Of a stretch of DNA of 64,000 nucleotides, positions 22,278 through 32,620 are shown piece after piece. How positions within the stretch are numbered: position 1 is the stretch's first letter; every line of letters begins with the position of its first letter. Made by a program: the position numbers and the translations under genes. Under the pieces are notes generated by a model. It was not told the origin of the DNA and did not search any database. It saw nothing but the letters and a program-made list of their open reading frames with translations. Location: the NCBI GenBank assembly GCA_020744425.1, contig JAGMUV010000011.1:1550001-1614000 (forward strand). Direction: 5' to 3'. The stretch is from Dactylonectria macrodidyma (taxonomy: Eukaryota; Ascomycota; Sordariomycetes; Hypocreales; Nectriaceae).

Positions 22278-23438
22278 ATGGCGTCACCTCCACCCGGTGT
22301 TTATGTCTCGTCGCCAACCTTCTTTCGTCCTGCACCCGAGGGTTCGGGATTTCTCGAGGATAACGTCGACGTTGAGGCACAGTTGCAACACAGCATCCTC
22401 CTAGCTAGGGCTGGTGTTCGCGGCGTGGTACTGCTCGGATCCATCGGTGAGGCAATCCACCTGAGCGGGGAGGAGAGAGTCGAGCTCATTGCCGGAGTCA
22501 TCAAGGGGCTCGAGGCTGCGGGCTACTCCGGGTTCCCCGTGGTGGCTGGCGTGCTGACGAACGGTGTCCATGATACTCTTGCCGCCTTGCGAGACTGCGC
22601 CCGCGCTGGCGCTCCATGGGGGCTCGTCTTGGCACCTGGTTATTTCGGCAAAGGCGTCACCCAGACGAATCTGCTGAACTACTTCAATCTCATTGCGGAC
22701 CAGAGCCCGCTGCCAATCCTGATGTTTGTGTCTTGTCCTTCTACACGTCGTATCCGAGGGTGTCGCCCGCTTCCTCCATGCATGCCTGGGCCGTGTTGTC
22801 CGATACTGACCCCAAATCATAGTTACAACTGCCCCGGATTCACGAACCAGCTTCTCGTTGAGGCCTCTACATACAAAGCCCTCGCACGGCACCCCAAGAT
22901 TGTCGGCTGCAAAATGTAAGGACCGATACTTTGTGTCTCCCGAGTCCACTGTCGATTACCCCGGAGTACCTATTGTTGCTAATGACCTCTGGACACTAGG
23001 ACTCACAATGATGTTTCCGCCCACATACAGATCACGACCGACCCGGAAATCGATCACTCTCGGTTTCGAGTCTACAGCGGTGCCAGCCAGCAGCTTGCTC
23101 CCGTCGTCCTCTTCGGGGCTGCGGGGGTTGTGGATGGCCTGGCAGGCTGCTACCCGAAGACGGCGGTGCGGTTGATGAAACTTGCAGATATCCGTCCGGT
23201 GGAGGAAGCCGCTCTGAGCGAGATGCAGGCCATCCAGCTCGCCATCAGCCGAGGAAAGGCGTTTTTCGCCAAGACTGGGCTCATGGGCATCCGGGAGGCC
23301 ATCATCAGGAAGTACGGATTGGGATCATTGGGCGGAGGTCGCCTGCCAATGAAGGGTCGCATGGCAGACAGGGAGTGGGATTTGCTCTCTAAACCACTGC
23401 TGGCCGATCTGGACAAGATAGAAGCAAGTCTGCCGTGA
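22278..23438 (+). CDS. DHDPS/N-acetylneuraminate-lyase family aldolase
   Basis: Exons 22278..22723, 22823..22915 and 23000..23438 encode 325 residues. Introns are 99 nt (donor GTTTGT, branch ACTGACC) and 84 nt (donor GTAAGG). It is a class I aldolase of the DapA family: GSIGEAIHLSGEER matches the GTTGE-type motif, YNCPGF the conserved tyrosine strand, and IVGCKMTHND holds the Schiff-base lysine. Fungal members include 4-hydroxy-2-oxoglutarate-type and 3-deoxy-hexulosonate (GaaC/Lga1-type) aldolases, which release pyruvate. The specific substrate is unresolved. The gene looks intact. The start at 22278 is preferred over an in-frame upstream extension that is Pro/Gln-rich and UTR-like. Confidence 0.88.
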
Positions 23439-24122
23439 ATCGGGGGACGGATGATTCGACTGTTGGAGGCTAGTGTAGAAGATTGAATATAGTCTCTTGC
23501 GACTTGATGCTAGCTGAGGTGACCAAACTTGTGGAGGCTCGTTAATACCGCCGCCCTTGAAGCTAGCCGATCCATGTGTAGAGACATTTGACAAGGCTTT
23601 GCAGCTTGATGTATCTGGCCGCCATGGCTATACTATGATATTCGCAGGGCAGGCTCATGAAGAACGAGCTGATGTTTTATCAGCATCATGATCATGGCCT
23701 TTCATACAGACATGAATCGGTAATTCATTATTCTGCCCGAGAAATATATAACCATCTACTTGTCCTTTCGCTCACTAGGCGCCTCCTTTTGGACTGGCCA
23801 TGTCGTCAGCGGATTGGTATATTTGACTGGGCAAGTTCCAAACATGACGCACGACAGCTAGGCAGCCCGGGGCATTGTCTGCAATGGTTTTATCCTACGC
23901 AAATTGATAGAGCAAAAAGTTGGTCCCCCGAGTCTCAATTCTGGGCATGTCATTAGGGGAATGATGCCCAGTGCCATCTGCTACCACGCAGATAGACCCA
24001 GTTGGATATTGACAACCCCTCCCGCCACCCCAATACGCTTGTTATCTTCATGATGAAAAGATTGACCCAGCCCTTGTAGCTCGTCGTCTGCCAAGCTGAG
24101 CACATCCCCAAACGTCTCCCCT
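23439..24122. other. convergent intergenic region
   Basis: About 680 bp between the 3' ends of the aldolase and the C2H2 gene. A minus-strand frame at 23981-24169 could be a final exon of the C2H2 gene if an intron is present near 24160. No independent gene was seen. Confidence 0.4.
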
Positions 24123-25547
24123 TCAGCCGTTCGGCCAGGACATGGTCCAAGTCTCAAAATCTGTGACAACTGATCGTGCGCTGCTGGGCTGGTGACAGAG
24201 AGCGACGTGGGACGCCTTCTCCCGCGCCGCTAGCAGAGACGTTGGGGGGGCCGCGTTACGGACGTGGCAAGCGACGGACGGCACAAAGCAGTGGTCACCC
24301 TCCCACTGGGCCATCGTCGAGCCGTTGCGGAAGTGCCTGGCCAGATGATTCACCCGATCGTCCCACGTGCTCATGGTAGCGCTGCAGAAGCCGCACCGCG
24401 AGATGACCGGAGCGCAGTCGATCTTCCAATTGTCCACAATGGGCATCGTGTAGAGTCGATGAACTACCCGGAGATGTTGCAGCAGGTGATCCTTCCGAGT
24501 GAATACCCCACGTGCTTGGCAGCTTCCGTGTCTATGTGTCTCGAGATGCTCTGGGAGGGGGTCAAGCATGTTGCAGTATGCGCAATGATTCCTACCCGTC
24601 AGCGGCGACAAGACCGACCCCCCATGCGGCGCACACACCCAGCCGTCAACGTTGAGATGCAATGACTTCTCGTGCCGAGACCATTCATACTTGCTCTTGA
24701 ATAAGTCGTAGCAGAAGGTGCACTGAAACGGACGTCGACGGCCTCCGGCTTTCGATCTGTTACGGGACGCCTTGTTGACGCCACGAACGCTTCCTCCACT
24801 GGAACTTGTCGACTTCTCTGCCGGAGTCCAAGATCTGCTTGTCATGGACCGTCCCTGGCTGGAGGCTGGGGATGGGCAGGTATAGGACTCAGGAAGCTGC
24901 AGCGAAGCACCGGCGTCCACCATCAGCGATGGCTGTGCGGATTCCATCTGGAAGTCGTGGAGTTGTTGGTTAGAGACCCAAAGTCCAGGGCTGGGCAGAT
25001 GTGACGGCCAAGGGTTGGTAATGGCCTCTTCATGGAGAAAGCACTGACTCTTGCGTCTGGGAAGCCCATGCGTAGGCTCTCCAAGTTCACCCCCATAGCT
25101 CGCAACACTTGAATCCGTAGGACCCTGGAAGGGTAGCGTATGTACATCTTGCATCGTAGTCTCTGCCCACGCAGCGGTTAATGGGTGGGCAGCCGGCCCA
25201 TTACTTTGCTGGTTGTCAAGGTATCCAGCCGGGCAACGAGCCGTCCAATCTAGCAGATGAATACCGGCATCACCACCAGAGTCCTTGCCCACCCAGGGGG
25301 GCAAGCCGTCGGGATCGGTCAACCCGAACGAGATCTCGCTGCTGGACTCGCTTGAAACGACCCACTTGCGAAACTGGGCATATGATATTGGGGTTCGGTC
25401 AGAAAGGCCGTGTCTCGATGATTGAGGCTTCTGAAGCGGCCTTGTCTGTGTTGAAATGTTCGAACCAGGTTGAAGATCCTCGGGGTTCGATCGAGACACT
25501 GCGTTTGTCATGTGGCAGGTCAACCAAAACTGGGATGGAAAGGGCAT
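24123..25547 (-). CDS. C2H2 zinc-finger transcription factor
   Basis: A single open exon of 474 residues from ATG 25547; a second in-frame ATG at 25511 is an alternative, and the open frame's first codon upstream is a TTG. The N-terminal 270 residues are Ser/Pro-rich and unstructured. RRRPFQCTFCYDLFKSKYEWSRHEKSLH (starting near residue 275) is a C2H2 finger. HCAYCNMLDP, FTRKDHLLQHLRVVH and CGFCSATMSTWDDRVNHLARHF follow as atypical fingers. This arrangement is standard for a fungal family of uncharacterised C2H2 regulators. After NAAPPTSLL the C-terminus differs from what is usual, so a 3' intron may be missed and the true end could lie near 23981. It is next to the Zn2Cys6 regulator. Confidence 0.8.
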   Translation of the reverse strand: MPFPSQFWLTCHMTNAVSRSNPEDLQPGSNISTQTRPLQKPQSSRHGLSDRTPISYAQFRKWVVSSESSSEISFGLTDPDGLPPWVGKDSGGDAGIHLLDWTARCPAGYLDNQQSNGPAAHPLTAAWAETTMQDVHTLPFQGPTDSSVASYGGELGEPTHGLPRRKSQCFLHEEAITNPWPSHLPSPGLWVSNQQLHDFQMESAQPSLMVDAGASLQLPESYTCPSPASSQGRSMTSRSWTPAEKSTSSSGGSVRGVNKASRNRSKAGGRRRPFQCTFCYDLFKSKYEWSRHEKSLHLNVDGWVCAPHGGSVLSPLTGRNHCAYCNMLDPLPEHLETHRHGSCQARGVFTRKDHLLQHLRVVHRLYTMPIVDNWKIDCAPVISRCGFCSATMSTWDDRVNHLARHFRNGSTMAQWEGDHCFVPSVACHVRNAAPPTSLLAAREKASHVALCHQPSSARSVVTDFETWTMSWPNG

Positions 25548-26162
25548 GAGGGGGGAGGCGATATACCTGTGCCGCCCAGTGCGGTAGCTGATGATAGACA
25601 ATGCATTATTGCTGCGGACTCACCAGAGGAATGGTTCGCCTAGGGAGAATGTAATGAGAAGCAAAGTAAGCCGATGAAGACGAATCCATGTGTGGGACTA
25701 TTGGGTCAACAACCATGCGCTGCAAAAAGACTGCCGGGGCTGAGGTCCCTGTGGAATTACTTGCTGCTTCTCGTTGGCCAATACGGAGCCAAGAGACCAC
25801 TAGCAAGGCGTCACCGGGACTGGGCCATCAATAGACGACTTGAATGACGAGATTGGCTTCATCCGACGAAACCGAGGCCATCGCGAAAAAGGGTTGGCCA
25901 TGACCCGCATCGTGGTCCCAAGACTGTGGCCACCCTCCCTCTCCTGCCCCACATGTCCCTGATCTAGATACCTAGTCACTGATAGCCGAGCGAGGCGAAG
26001 GGGATCTCAAGGCGCCTATCATAGGGGGGTAGATGCGACGGGCCACAGTCATGGCCATGAAGCCCGGCCGGTGCCCAATCGCCGTGCAAAGAAATACTCG
26101 AAGCCTTCAACAAGAAAACCGACATGACACATTCATGATCAAGTAATTTGATAGGCATCTAG
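25548..26162. other. intergenic, promoter of the C2H2 gene
   Basis: About 615 bp between two same-strand regulator genes. It contains one copy of the repeated word GATAGCCGAGCG at 25981-25992. No gene was seen. Confidence 0.5.
25981..25992 (+). promoter_or_regulatory. repeated 12-mer GATAGCCGAGCG, copy 1
   Basis: Identical copies are at 27784-27795 and 31010-31021, and a one-mismatch copy at 27974-27985, all on the plus strand. The copies flank or lie in the regulator/permease/aminotransferase genes. A protein-binding role is only inferred. Confidence 0.3.
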
Positions 26163-27914
26163 TTACATCAGAACCTGCTCGGATAGGATGCTCTGCAGCA
26201 GATCGCTGTCCTGTTCGGTCCGCGCGCCGCTCAAGCGCCTAGCCTGTAGCTCCTTCAGAAGCAGGGCCGAAGCCTCATACCGTGGCCCAAAACGCGATAG
26301 CTCGCGCAGACGGTCCACGGCCCACTGTTGCCTGAATGCATCACAGGTTTCCAGCCCGGCTAGGAACAGTGGCAAGGCAATGCGGACAATGGCCGGGGCC
26401 CCTTCCCTCTGGAATCCGCGCATGGCGAGCTGCAGGATAGACTGAGAACAAGTCGCTCGGCGGTTCTGGTTGTCCGTGACATGGTGGTCTGTGGCTGTTG
26501 CAATGCGCAGGAGATGCAAGGCGGCCAAGTGGTAGTGCGGTATCACCCAGCACAGCGTCGTGGCAAGGCCCGGGCTCAGGTTCTGATCTGAGTCGAGCAT
26601 CCTCTCCGAAATGATGAAAAGCTCCGCGTGCTGCCGACGCAGTGCCTGGATCTTCACATGAATGGCGGCCAGCTTTGCCAATTTCTGCTCCGAATCGCGC
26701 GTCCAAGATAACTCGGCGATGAGCAGTCGGAGCTGGGACGTGTCTCGTAGCAGGTCGAACGCGCTCTTGTGCTCGATGTCGTAGAGTATCTCCGCGGTAG
26801 GATAGTCGTCGCCCCAGGCCACCTGGTGGAGAGGGTAGGATTTCTCGTGCACGGCTACGAGCACGCGTGGCCATGGCACGTCTCCAACAGACTCTGCCAG
26901 GGCTGTGTTGAGGATACCCCTGAAGCCACGGCACGCCACCCTGGCGTCCATGTTCACGAGGAAAAGGAGAATCCGGGCCCCGAGGCAGGAAAGTTCTGGC
27001 GTGGTGGCGGTAACGGTGGCGGTGGAGGACGAGGACGAGGTTCTGCAGTAATCTCCAGCTCCATCCGGTGCCGTCCTGGCCAGTTCGCCTAGGTTCACCA
27101 TCTTGAGAGCCGCAGCCACGCCACGGAAGTGGGCCGTGATGGCCGGGATGGGCTGCTCTCCAAACCTCTGTTCATAGACAGCCATGAGCCAAACCGTCGC
27201 CAGGATCACGTCCAGGTCCAGGAGAGCCCCCGGCGTTGAGACTGTTGCCTCGCCCAGTAACTGGAGGGCCTGGCAGTAGTGATCCACTGCGACCAGGGAC
27301 CGTGTGCCTGTCGTGTGCTCCTGAGGATGCTTCCTGGCGGAGTGTGTGGTTGAGAGCTGGTGGCCAATGGCAAGGACCATGTTCATGACCGAAGGGGCCG
27401 AAGCCGCCTTGGTCAAGATGATGGCTGGCAGGGAGTAGGCCGGGTTCTTGGTATCTACTGAGACGGCGAATAATGTCTGGTACAGGGCGATGGCCTCGTG
27501 GCAATGTGAATCGAGCTCTAGACCGCAGGCGGATGATTCAGATGCTTGTGGCGGGCAAGGACAAGGGCATGGACTTGGCGAGGCCAATAGCCGACGAAGT
27601 AACAGAGACTGATCGTCGTTGGGTATCCCGGTGAGCTCGTCCGGGCTCATATCTGGCCGCAGAGTCTCACCACCCGCGGGGGACGTGGCAGGGTTGGGAG
27701 AGGGATAACTTCCCCGTACTCTGGGTCTGAAGGGTCTTCTTGATGGTGTCTTCCTTGGAGGTTGGGTCCAGTCGCACGTCCTTGATAGCCGAGCGCATCG
27801 GAGGCAGACAGGTCGTGTTTCGTCGCACTTGACCTTCTTCCCACGACATGTTAGGCATCCGGTTCTGGATCGAGGCCCACTGCGGTTGCCAAACGGGCCG
27901 GCGTGTTCGTCCAT
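26163..27914 (-). CDS. Zn2Cys6 fungal transcription factor
   Basis: A single exon of 583 residues. The zinc cluster is at residues 20-47: CLTCRGKKVKC, DETRP, then VCLRCARLSRTC, preceded by RSRTG, which is the canonical GAL4-type domain. The downstream region is helical with conserved fungal-TF features (ALYQTLFAVSV, ILATVWLMAVYEQRFGE), consistent with fungal-specific TF domain 2. It should be a nuclear regulator binding CGG half-sites. It is transcribed divergently from the amino-acid permease at 28516 across 600 bp, so the permease is a natural candidate target. The frame is intact and the TGA-free length is normal for the family. Confidence 0.9.
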   Translation of the reverse strand: MDEHAGPFGNRSGPRSRTGCLTCRGKKVKCDETRPVCLRCARLSRTCDWTQPPRKTPSRRPFRPRVRGSYPSPNPATSPAGGETLRPDMSPDELTGIPNDDQSLLLRRLLASPSPCPCPCPPQASESSACGLELDSHCHEAIALYQTLFAVSVDTKNPAYSLPAIILTKAASAPSVMNMVLAIGHQLSTTHSARKHPQEHTTGTRSLVAVDHYCQALQLLGEATVSTPGALLDLDVILATVWLMAVYEQRFGEQPIPAITAHFRGVAAALKMVNLGELARTAPDGAGDYCRTSSSSSTATVTATTPELSCLGARILLFLVNMDARVACRGFRGILNTALAESVGDVPWPRVLVAVHEKSYPLHQVAWGDDYPTAEILYDIEHKSAFDLLRDTSQLRLLIAELSWTRDSEQKLAKLAAIHVKIQALRRQHAELFIISERMLDSDQNLSPGLATTLCWVIPHYHLAALHLLRIATATDHHVTDNQNRRATCSQSILQLAMRGFQREGAPAIVRIALPLFLAGLETCDAFRQQWAVDRLRELSRFGPRYEASALLLKELQARRLSGARTEQDSDLLQSILSEQVLM

Positions 27915-28515
27915 CGCGCACAGTCCGGGAGGAGGGGAGGTTTGACGTGGGGAAGAGGTGAAAGCCGAGCACTGATAGCCGACCGGCTGACCTTGTGCTT
28001 AAGAGTATGGACGGGGGGCAATGCGGCAGAATCGCTCTGCTGAAGCACTACACCAAAAGGAGCAAGCCAAGGGGCCTAGCATCCCCGTGTTTGAGTCAGT
28101 CTTGGTACCCACTTCGGAGAAAGCCTGACTACCTACCTTACTTGCCCAGCAACACCTACGTTCGTCAACTACGCTACTGCACAGGTAAGCTTAATTATAT
28201 CCTTCCGGGTTGAGAACTTGACTCCAATCAGCTGCAGTTTTGCTACCGTATCCGTAGAAACTCAATGCCCCGGCTCATCCCCATGATCTGTGTGGTATCC
28301 CAAGAATTAGCGGTCATAGGTCGAGTGGGGGATTAGCCTGGGAAGTCCGGGGCAAGACTCTGAGAGAGCTGATGCGTGCGTTGACTGGACTCTATAAAAG
28401 AAAGGCAACGCTCCAACAGAGTCCTTATCGAGAGCCACTCTCAATAGACCCATTCTCTTGTCCTTTATTTGACATAATCATCCATCATAACGCCAAGAAT
28501 CCTCTTTCAGTCCAA
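27915..28515. promoter_or_regulatory. divergent promoter between Zn2Cys6 regulator and permease
   Basis: A 600-bp region serving both genes. It contains the variant word GATAGCCGACCG at 27974-27985 overlapping a CCGACCGG core, and a TATA box at 28393 for the permease. No protein-coding sequence was supported; an in-frame extension upstream of the permease overlaps the TATA box and is rejected. Confidence 0.55.
28393..28400 (+). promoter_or_regulatory. TATA box of the amino-acid permease gene
   Basis: TATAAAAG lies 123 bp before the permease ATG, followed by a CT-rich leader. Its presence decides that translation starts at 28516 and not at the upstream in-frame codon at 28372. Confidence 0.55.
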
Positions 28516-30369
28516 ATGGCTCTCGAAGGCGCGCCGCGGCCGGCCTCAGTCGACGCCGGCAACACCAAGTCTGATGTATTTGAAAAGACAGATGTTGAGG
28601 ACGGTGCTGTCCAGGGCATCGAGTCCAGTCCCGACACATCGCTTCACCGCGGGCTAAAGGCCCGTCACATCAGTATGATAGCAATCGGCGGCGCCATCGG
28701 CACTGGTCTCATCATCGGCACCGGCCGGGCGCTAGCCCAGGCCGGCCCTGGATCCGTCTTTATATCCTACGTCACCATTGGAACTGTTGTGTACTTCGTC
28801 ATGGGAGCCCTCGGCGAGATGTCCTCCTGGCTCCCCATGTCATCTGGCTTTACTGGTTACGCTTCGCGCTTCTGTGACCCGTCACTTGGCTTCGCCCTTG
28901 GTTGGCTGTGAGTGCTGTGCTTGTTGAGAAAACGCCAAGTTCTCCAATCTTTCTAATCCGACTGCGTGCGTTGCCTAGGCTCTGGCTCAAGTACATCATC
29001 ATAACACCAAACCAGTTGACAGTGGGGTCTCTCGTTGTCCAGTTTTGGATCCCTCGTGAGACTCTGAACCCAGGAGTTTTTATCACCATCTTCATCGTCC
29101 TCATTCTTATCATCAACTTCCTCGGCATCAAATACTTTGGAGAGGTTGAATTCTGGCTATCAAGCTTCAAAGTTCTCACTCTGCTGGGGTTGATCATCTT
29201 CTCTCTAGTCTTGGTCCTCGGCGGCGGACCTGATAAAGACCTCAAGGGATTCCGGTACTGGCAGAACCCTGGGTGAGCAGTGACTTAAACCTGGGTTTCA
29301 ATGGCATCCTGCTAATGCGATGGATCTTTTCAGTGCATTCAAGGAGTATATTGATCAAGGCGATTGGGGCCGCTTCCTGGGCTTCTGGTCCAGTATGGTC
29401 AACGCTGTTTTTGCCTATCTAGGTACAGAGCTCGTTGGTATCACTGTCGCCGAGGCGCAGAATCCCCGTAAGACGATCCCCAAGGCCATTCGATTAACCT
29501 TCTTCCGGATCCTGGTTTTTTATTGTTTAAGTTCTCTATTGGTCGGCATGCTTGTCCCATATGACTCCCCGGAGCTCATCTTCGCAAGCAAGGCCAAGAC
29601 CAGTGCCTCGGCATCCCCCTTTGTGGTTGCAGCAACTCTCGCCGGGGTTGATATCCTTCCACATATTATCAATGCCTGTATCTTGGTTTTCATCTTCTCT
29701 GCTTGCAATACAGATCTCTATATCGCGAGCCGCACGCTCTATGCGCTGTCATCTGATGGCAAGGCACCCCGGATTTTCAAGAGGACAAACAAAAAAGGAG
29801 TACCTTACTATGCCCTTGGAGCTTCCGCTGTATTCTGTCTATTGGCATATATGAATATTAGCGAATCCTCCACAGTGGTTTTTGGCTATTTCGTTAATGT
29901 TTCCAGTATCCTCGGCCTTCTCACATGGGTATCGATTTTGGTCACCCATATCTGCTTCGTCCGTGCCCGCAAGGCTCAGGGTTTGCCAGATGAGAAGATG
30001 CCGTACGTGGCGCCTTGCGGCATCTGGGGATCATATATTGCATTGGCTGTCTGTATTCTTGTCGGCCTAACGAAGCACTTCGACGTATTCACGCGGTGGA
30101 GTCAGGAGCCATTTGGTATCAGCAAGTATAAGACCTTTATCACGGGCTATCTTGGCATTCCTGTCTACATCGGTATCATCCTGGGACATAAATATTTCAC
30201 CAAGTCGGTTCGTGTGCGTTCGAGCAGCGCCGACTTTTACACCGGAAAGGATATTATCGACCGTGAGGAGGAAGCCTTTCTGGCATCCAAGGAAGCTGAG
30301 GAGCTGGCTAACCCGAGATCCAAGTGGCTCAGCTGGGTCTACAAGAAATTCCTTTCCTGGTTGTTCTAA
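28516..30369 (+). CDS. amino-acid permease, YAT/APC family
   Basis: Exons 28516..28907, 28979..29272 and 29334..30369 encode 573 residues. Introns are 71 and 61 nt, both starting GTGAG. The N-terminal cytosolic tail is followed by HRGLKARHISMIAIGGAIGTGLIIG, the signature of fungal amino-acid/H+ symporters (GGxIGTGLF-type motif in TM1). About 12 hydrophobic segments follow, including GTELVGITVAEAQNPRKTIP in the loop after TM6, another hallmark. Location is the plasma membrane; it imports amino acids. The C-terminal tail is charged. Full length (570-590 is usual) and intact. It is divergent from the Zn2Cys6 gene and upstream of an aminotransferase. Confidence 0.93.
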
Positions 30370-31293
30370 GCCGTGTCATGTATATAGCCTCCCTGATGAT
30401 GTCGTCGTGGCCAGCTTGCAAAACGTCCCCCCCCCCCCCCCCCCCCAGCTGCGCCAATATCAGTCATCAAACTCAACTCGAATCATCGCTTCTGCTGTCA
30501 AACCGTGCAATTGAATCGCAAGGGAACACTACTCGATGCCAAGGGCTATTTCCGTAGAGAAGTCACATGAGCTCGCATCCTTTCGGCAGCCATCTCCGAG
30601 CGGTCCCCCCTCGAGTTGAGCAGAGCATTAGCAATAGTCTGGGACGGCTGGTGGAGGGGTTGGGAATACCACCATTCATCGTGCTATTGACCGCGAATGG
30701 GGGCTCCTGGGATCTTCCTGCTGCTCAGCGGGCATCGGAGAGCAGATCACACTAACAGCCGCGAGATGAAACTTGGCACGGCGTCGCCCAAAAAAACCCG
30801 TCAAAAGGACATCCCTCGCTGGTGGAAAGGGCGTAGACGCTAGCATTGGGCGAGTGGCAAGGATCCTGGGATTTTCTTCATCCACCTTGTTCGCCGTGTG
30901 AATGCAACTGGATGAGCTTCGGAGTACTGGTGGAGTACGGGGCGGAGTACTGAACGACCCCTGGATCGGGTAAGGATCAGCGGCCGCTACGGCTGTGCTG
31001 GGTTTCGTTGATAGCCGAGCGATAGACGACCACCCAGTTTGCAGCAACAAGCAAGTCGTCTTCGGGGGCTTGTAACTAAGTTGTGGATGCTCGTCAGCAG
31101 CGCCATAATGCCGGATGGCCGGCCACGACAGGGATGGTGTCGGCGTAGAGTGCCCGGATAGATGCCCTGAAGGAATAACTGACTGGTGCAAAATACTCAA
31201 TGTCATATATGGGCAAAAGGATTCCCCCCCCCCCCCCCCTCCCCCCTTCGCCTTGGTCCGCTCACAGTTCGCCCTGTTTGTGTCATCTTGAAA
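30370..31293. other. intergenic with two poly-C tracts
   Basis: About 920 bp between permease and aminotransferase. It holds a 20-C run at 30427-30446, a second C-rich run at 31224-31246 close to the aminotransferase start, and a copy of GATAGCCGAGCG at 31010-31021. The repeated GGAGTAC near 30920-30950 is AT/GC mixed. No gene was supported. Confidence 0.5.
30427..30446. repeat. poly-C tract, 20 bases
   Basis: An uninterrupted run of 20 cytosines just 3' of the permease gene. A second run (16 C, T, 6 C) is at 31224-31246. Long homopolymers like these are slippage-prone and their exact length in an assembly is unreliable. Confidence 0.8.
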
Positions 31294-32620
31294 ATGCCAT
31301 CCGTCGACACTCCAACGAGGCCCTCTTCACTGTTCTCAGGCTTTGAGCCGACTCCTCTCGATGGGCCTTTCGCACTTGACGCTGCCTATCGGAAAGATAT
31401 GCACAAGGAAAAGGTCAATTTAGGGATTGGGGCATATCGAGATGACCAGGGGAAACCTTGGGTATTATCCGCCGTGAAAGAAGTAAGCGTCGTCCCCCGT
31501 ACCTTGCGTGCCAGCAAACTGACACATACGATATTGACAGGCCAAAAATAGACTGGCCTCGAAACCTTGGTCACACGAGTATCTGCCACCTCAAGGAGAC
31601 GATAATTTCCTGCGGTCGGCCAAGGCGGTGCTCTTCGGGCGCTCGCTGACATGCTCGGACGGGAGCGCCATGGCGACGGTGCAGACCGTCTCGGGCACCG
31701 GAGCCAACAGCCTGGTTGCCCGCTTCGCGGGCAGATACATCAAGCCAGGGTCGATATGGCTGCCGAACCCGACATGGATCAACCACTTCAAGATCTGGTC
31801 CGAGAACGCCCCCGTGGTCCGCCAGCGCCAATACCCATACTACAATCCCGCCACCCTGGCCTTCGACTTCGAAGGCATGGCCGCCACGTTGAGGCGCGAA
31901 GCCGTGGCCGGAGATGCTGTGCTTCTTCATGCCTGCGCCCACAACCCAACTGGACTAGATCCTACTCGGGAACAGTGGCGGGAGATTGGCGCTCTCTGCC
32001 AGGAGAAGCAGCTATTTGTCATCTTCGACGTTGCCTATCAGGGGTTCGCATCCGGCGACCTCGACAAGGACGCGTGGTCTGTTAGACACTTTCTCACGAT
32101 CCGAGATCTCGAATTCGCCGCATGCCAGTCATTCTCCAAGAACTTCGGCCTCTACGGCGAGCGCCTTGGCGTACTCCATGTCGTGACCTCGCGGGAGGGC
32201 GAGACTTCAACCGCAGCCCCGGCTGTTCGCAGTCGGCTCATCGCCCTGCAGAGACCGGACATATCAACTACGCCTCGATTTGGATCCGACGTGTCGGGAT
32301 TGGTGCTGTCGAGCAGCGACCTTTATTCCATGTGGCTCGACGACCTCAGGCAAATGACCGACCGGCTAAAAGGCATGCGGCTGGCCCTGTACACTGAGCT
32401 GAACCAGCTTGGCACACCCGGTGACTGGACTCACCTCGTGAAACAGACGGGCATGTTCTGCTACACGGGCCTCAGCAAGAAGCACACGGATATCTTACAA
32501 TCCCAGTACCACATCTACATGCTAGATACGGGCCGCTTGTCCGTCTGTGGCTTGACGAGTGGCAACGTTAAATACGTGGCTCTGTCCATTCATGAAACTC
32601 TGTTGTGGGTTTCTTCGTAG
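31294..32620 (+). CDS. aspartate aminotransferase-like enzyme (class I PLP)
   Basis: Exons 31294..31482 and 31541..32620 encode 422 residues; the intron is 58 nt with donor GTAAGC. Fold type I class I aminotransferase features are clear: VNLGIGAYRDDQGKPW near residue 40, ACAHNPTGLDPT contacting PLP, FDVAYQGFASG, and SFSKNFGLYGERLG with the PLP-binding lysine. It should transfer an amino group from aspartate, glutamate or a relative to 2-oxoglutarate or oxaloacetate. No clear mitochondrial presequence was seen. Full length. It is downstream of a permease and near a DapA-family aldolase, which suggests amino-acid catabolism (inference). Confidence 0.9.
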
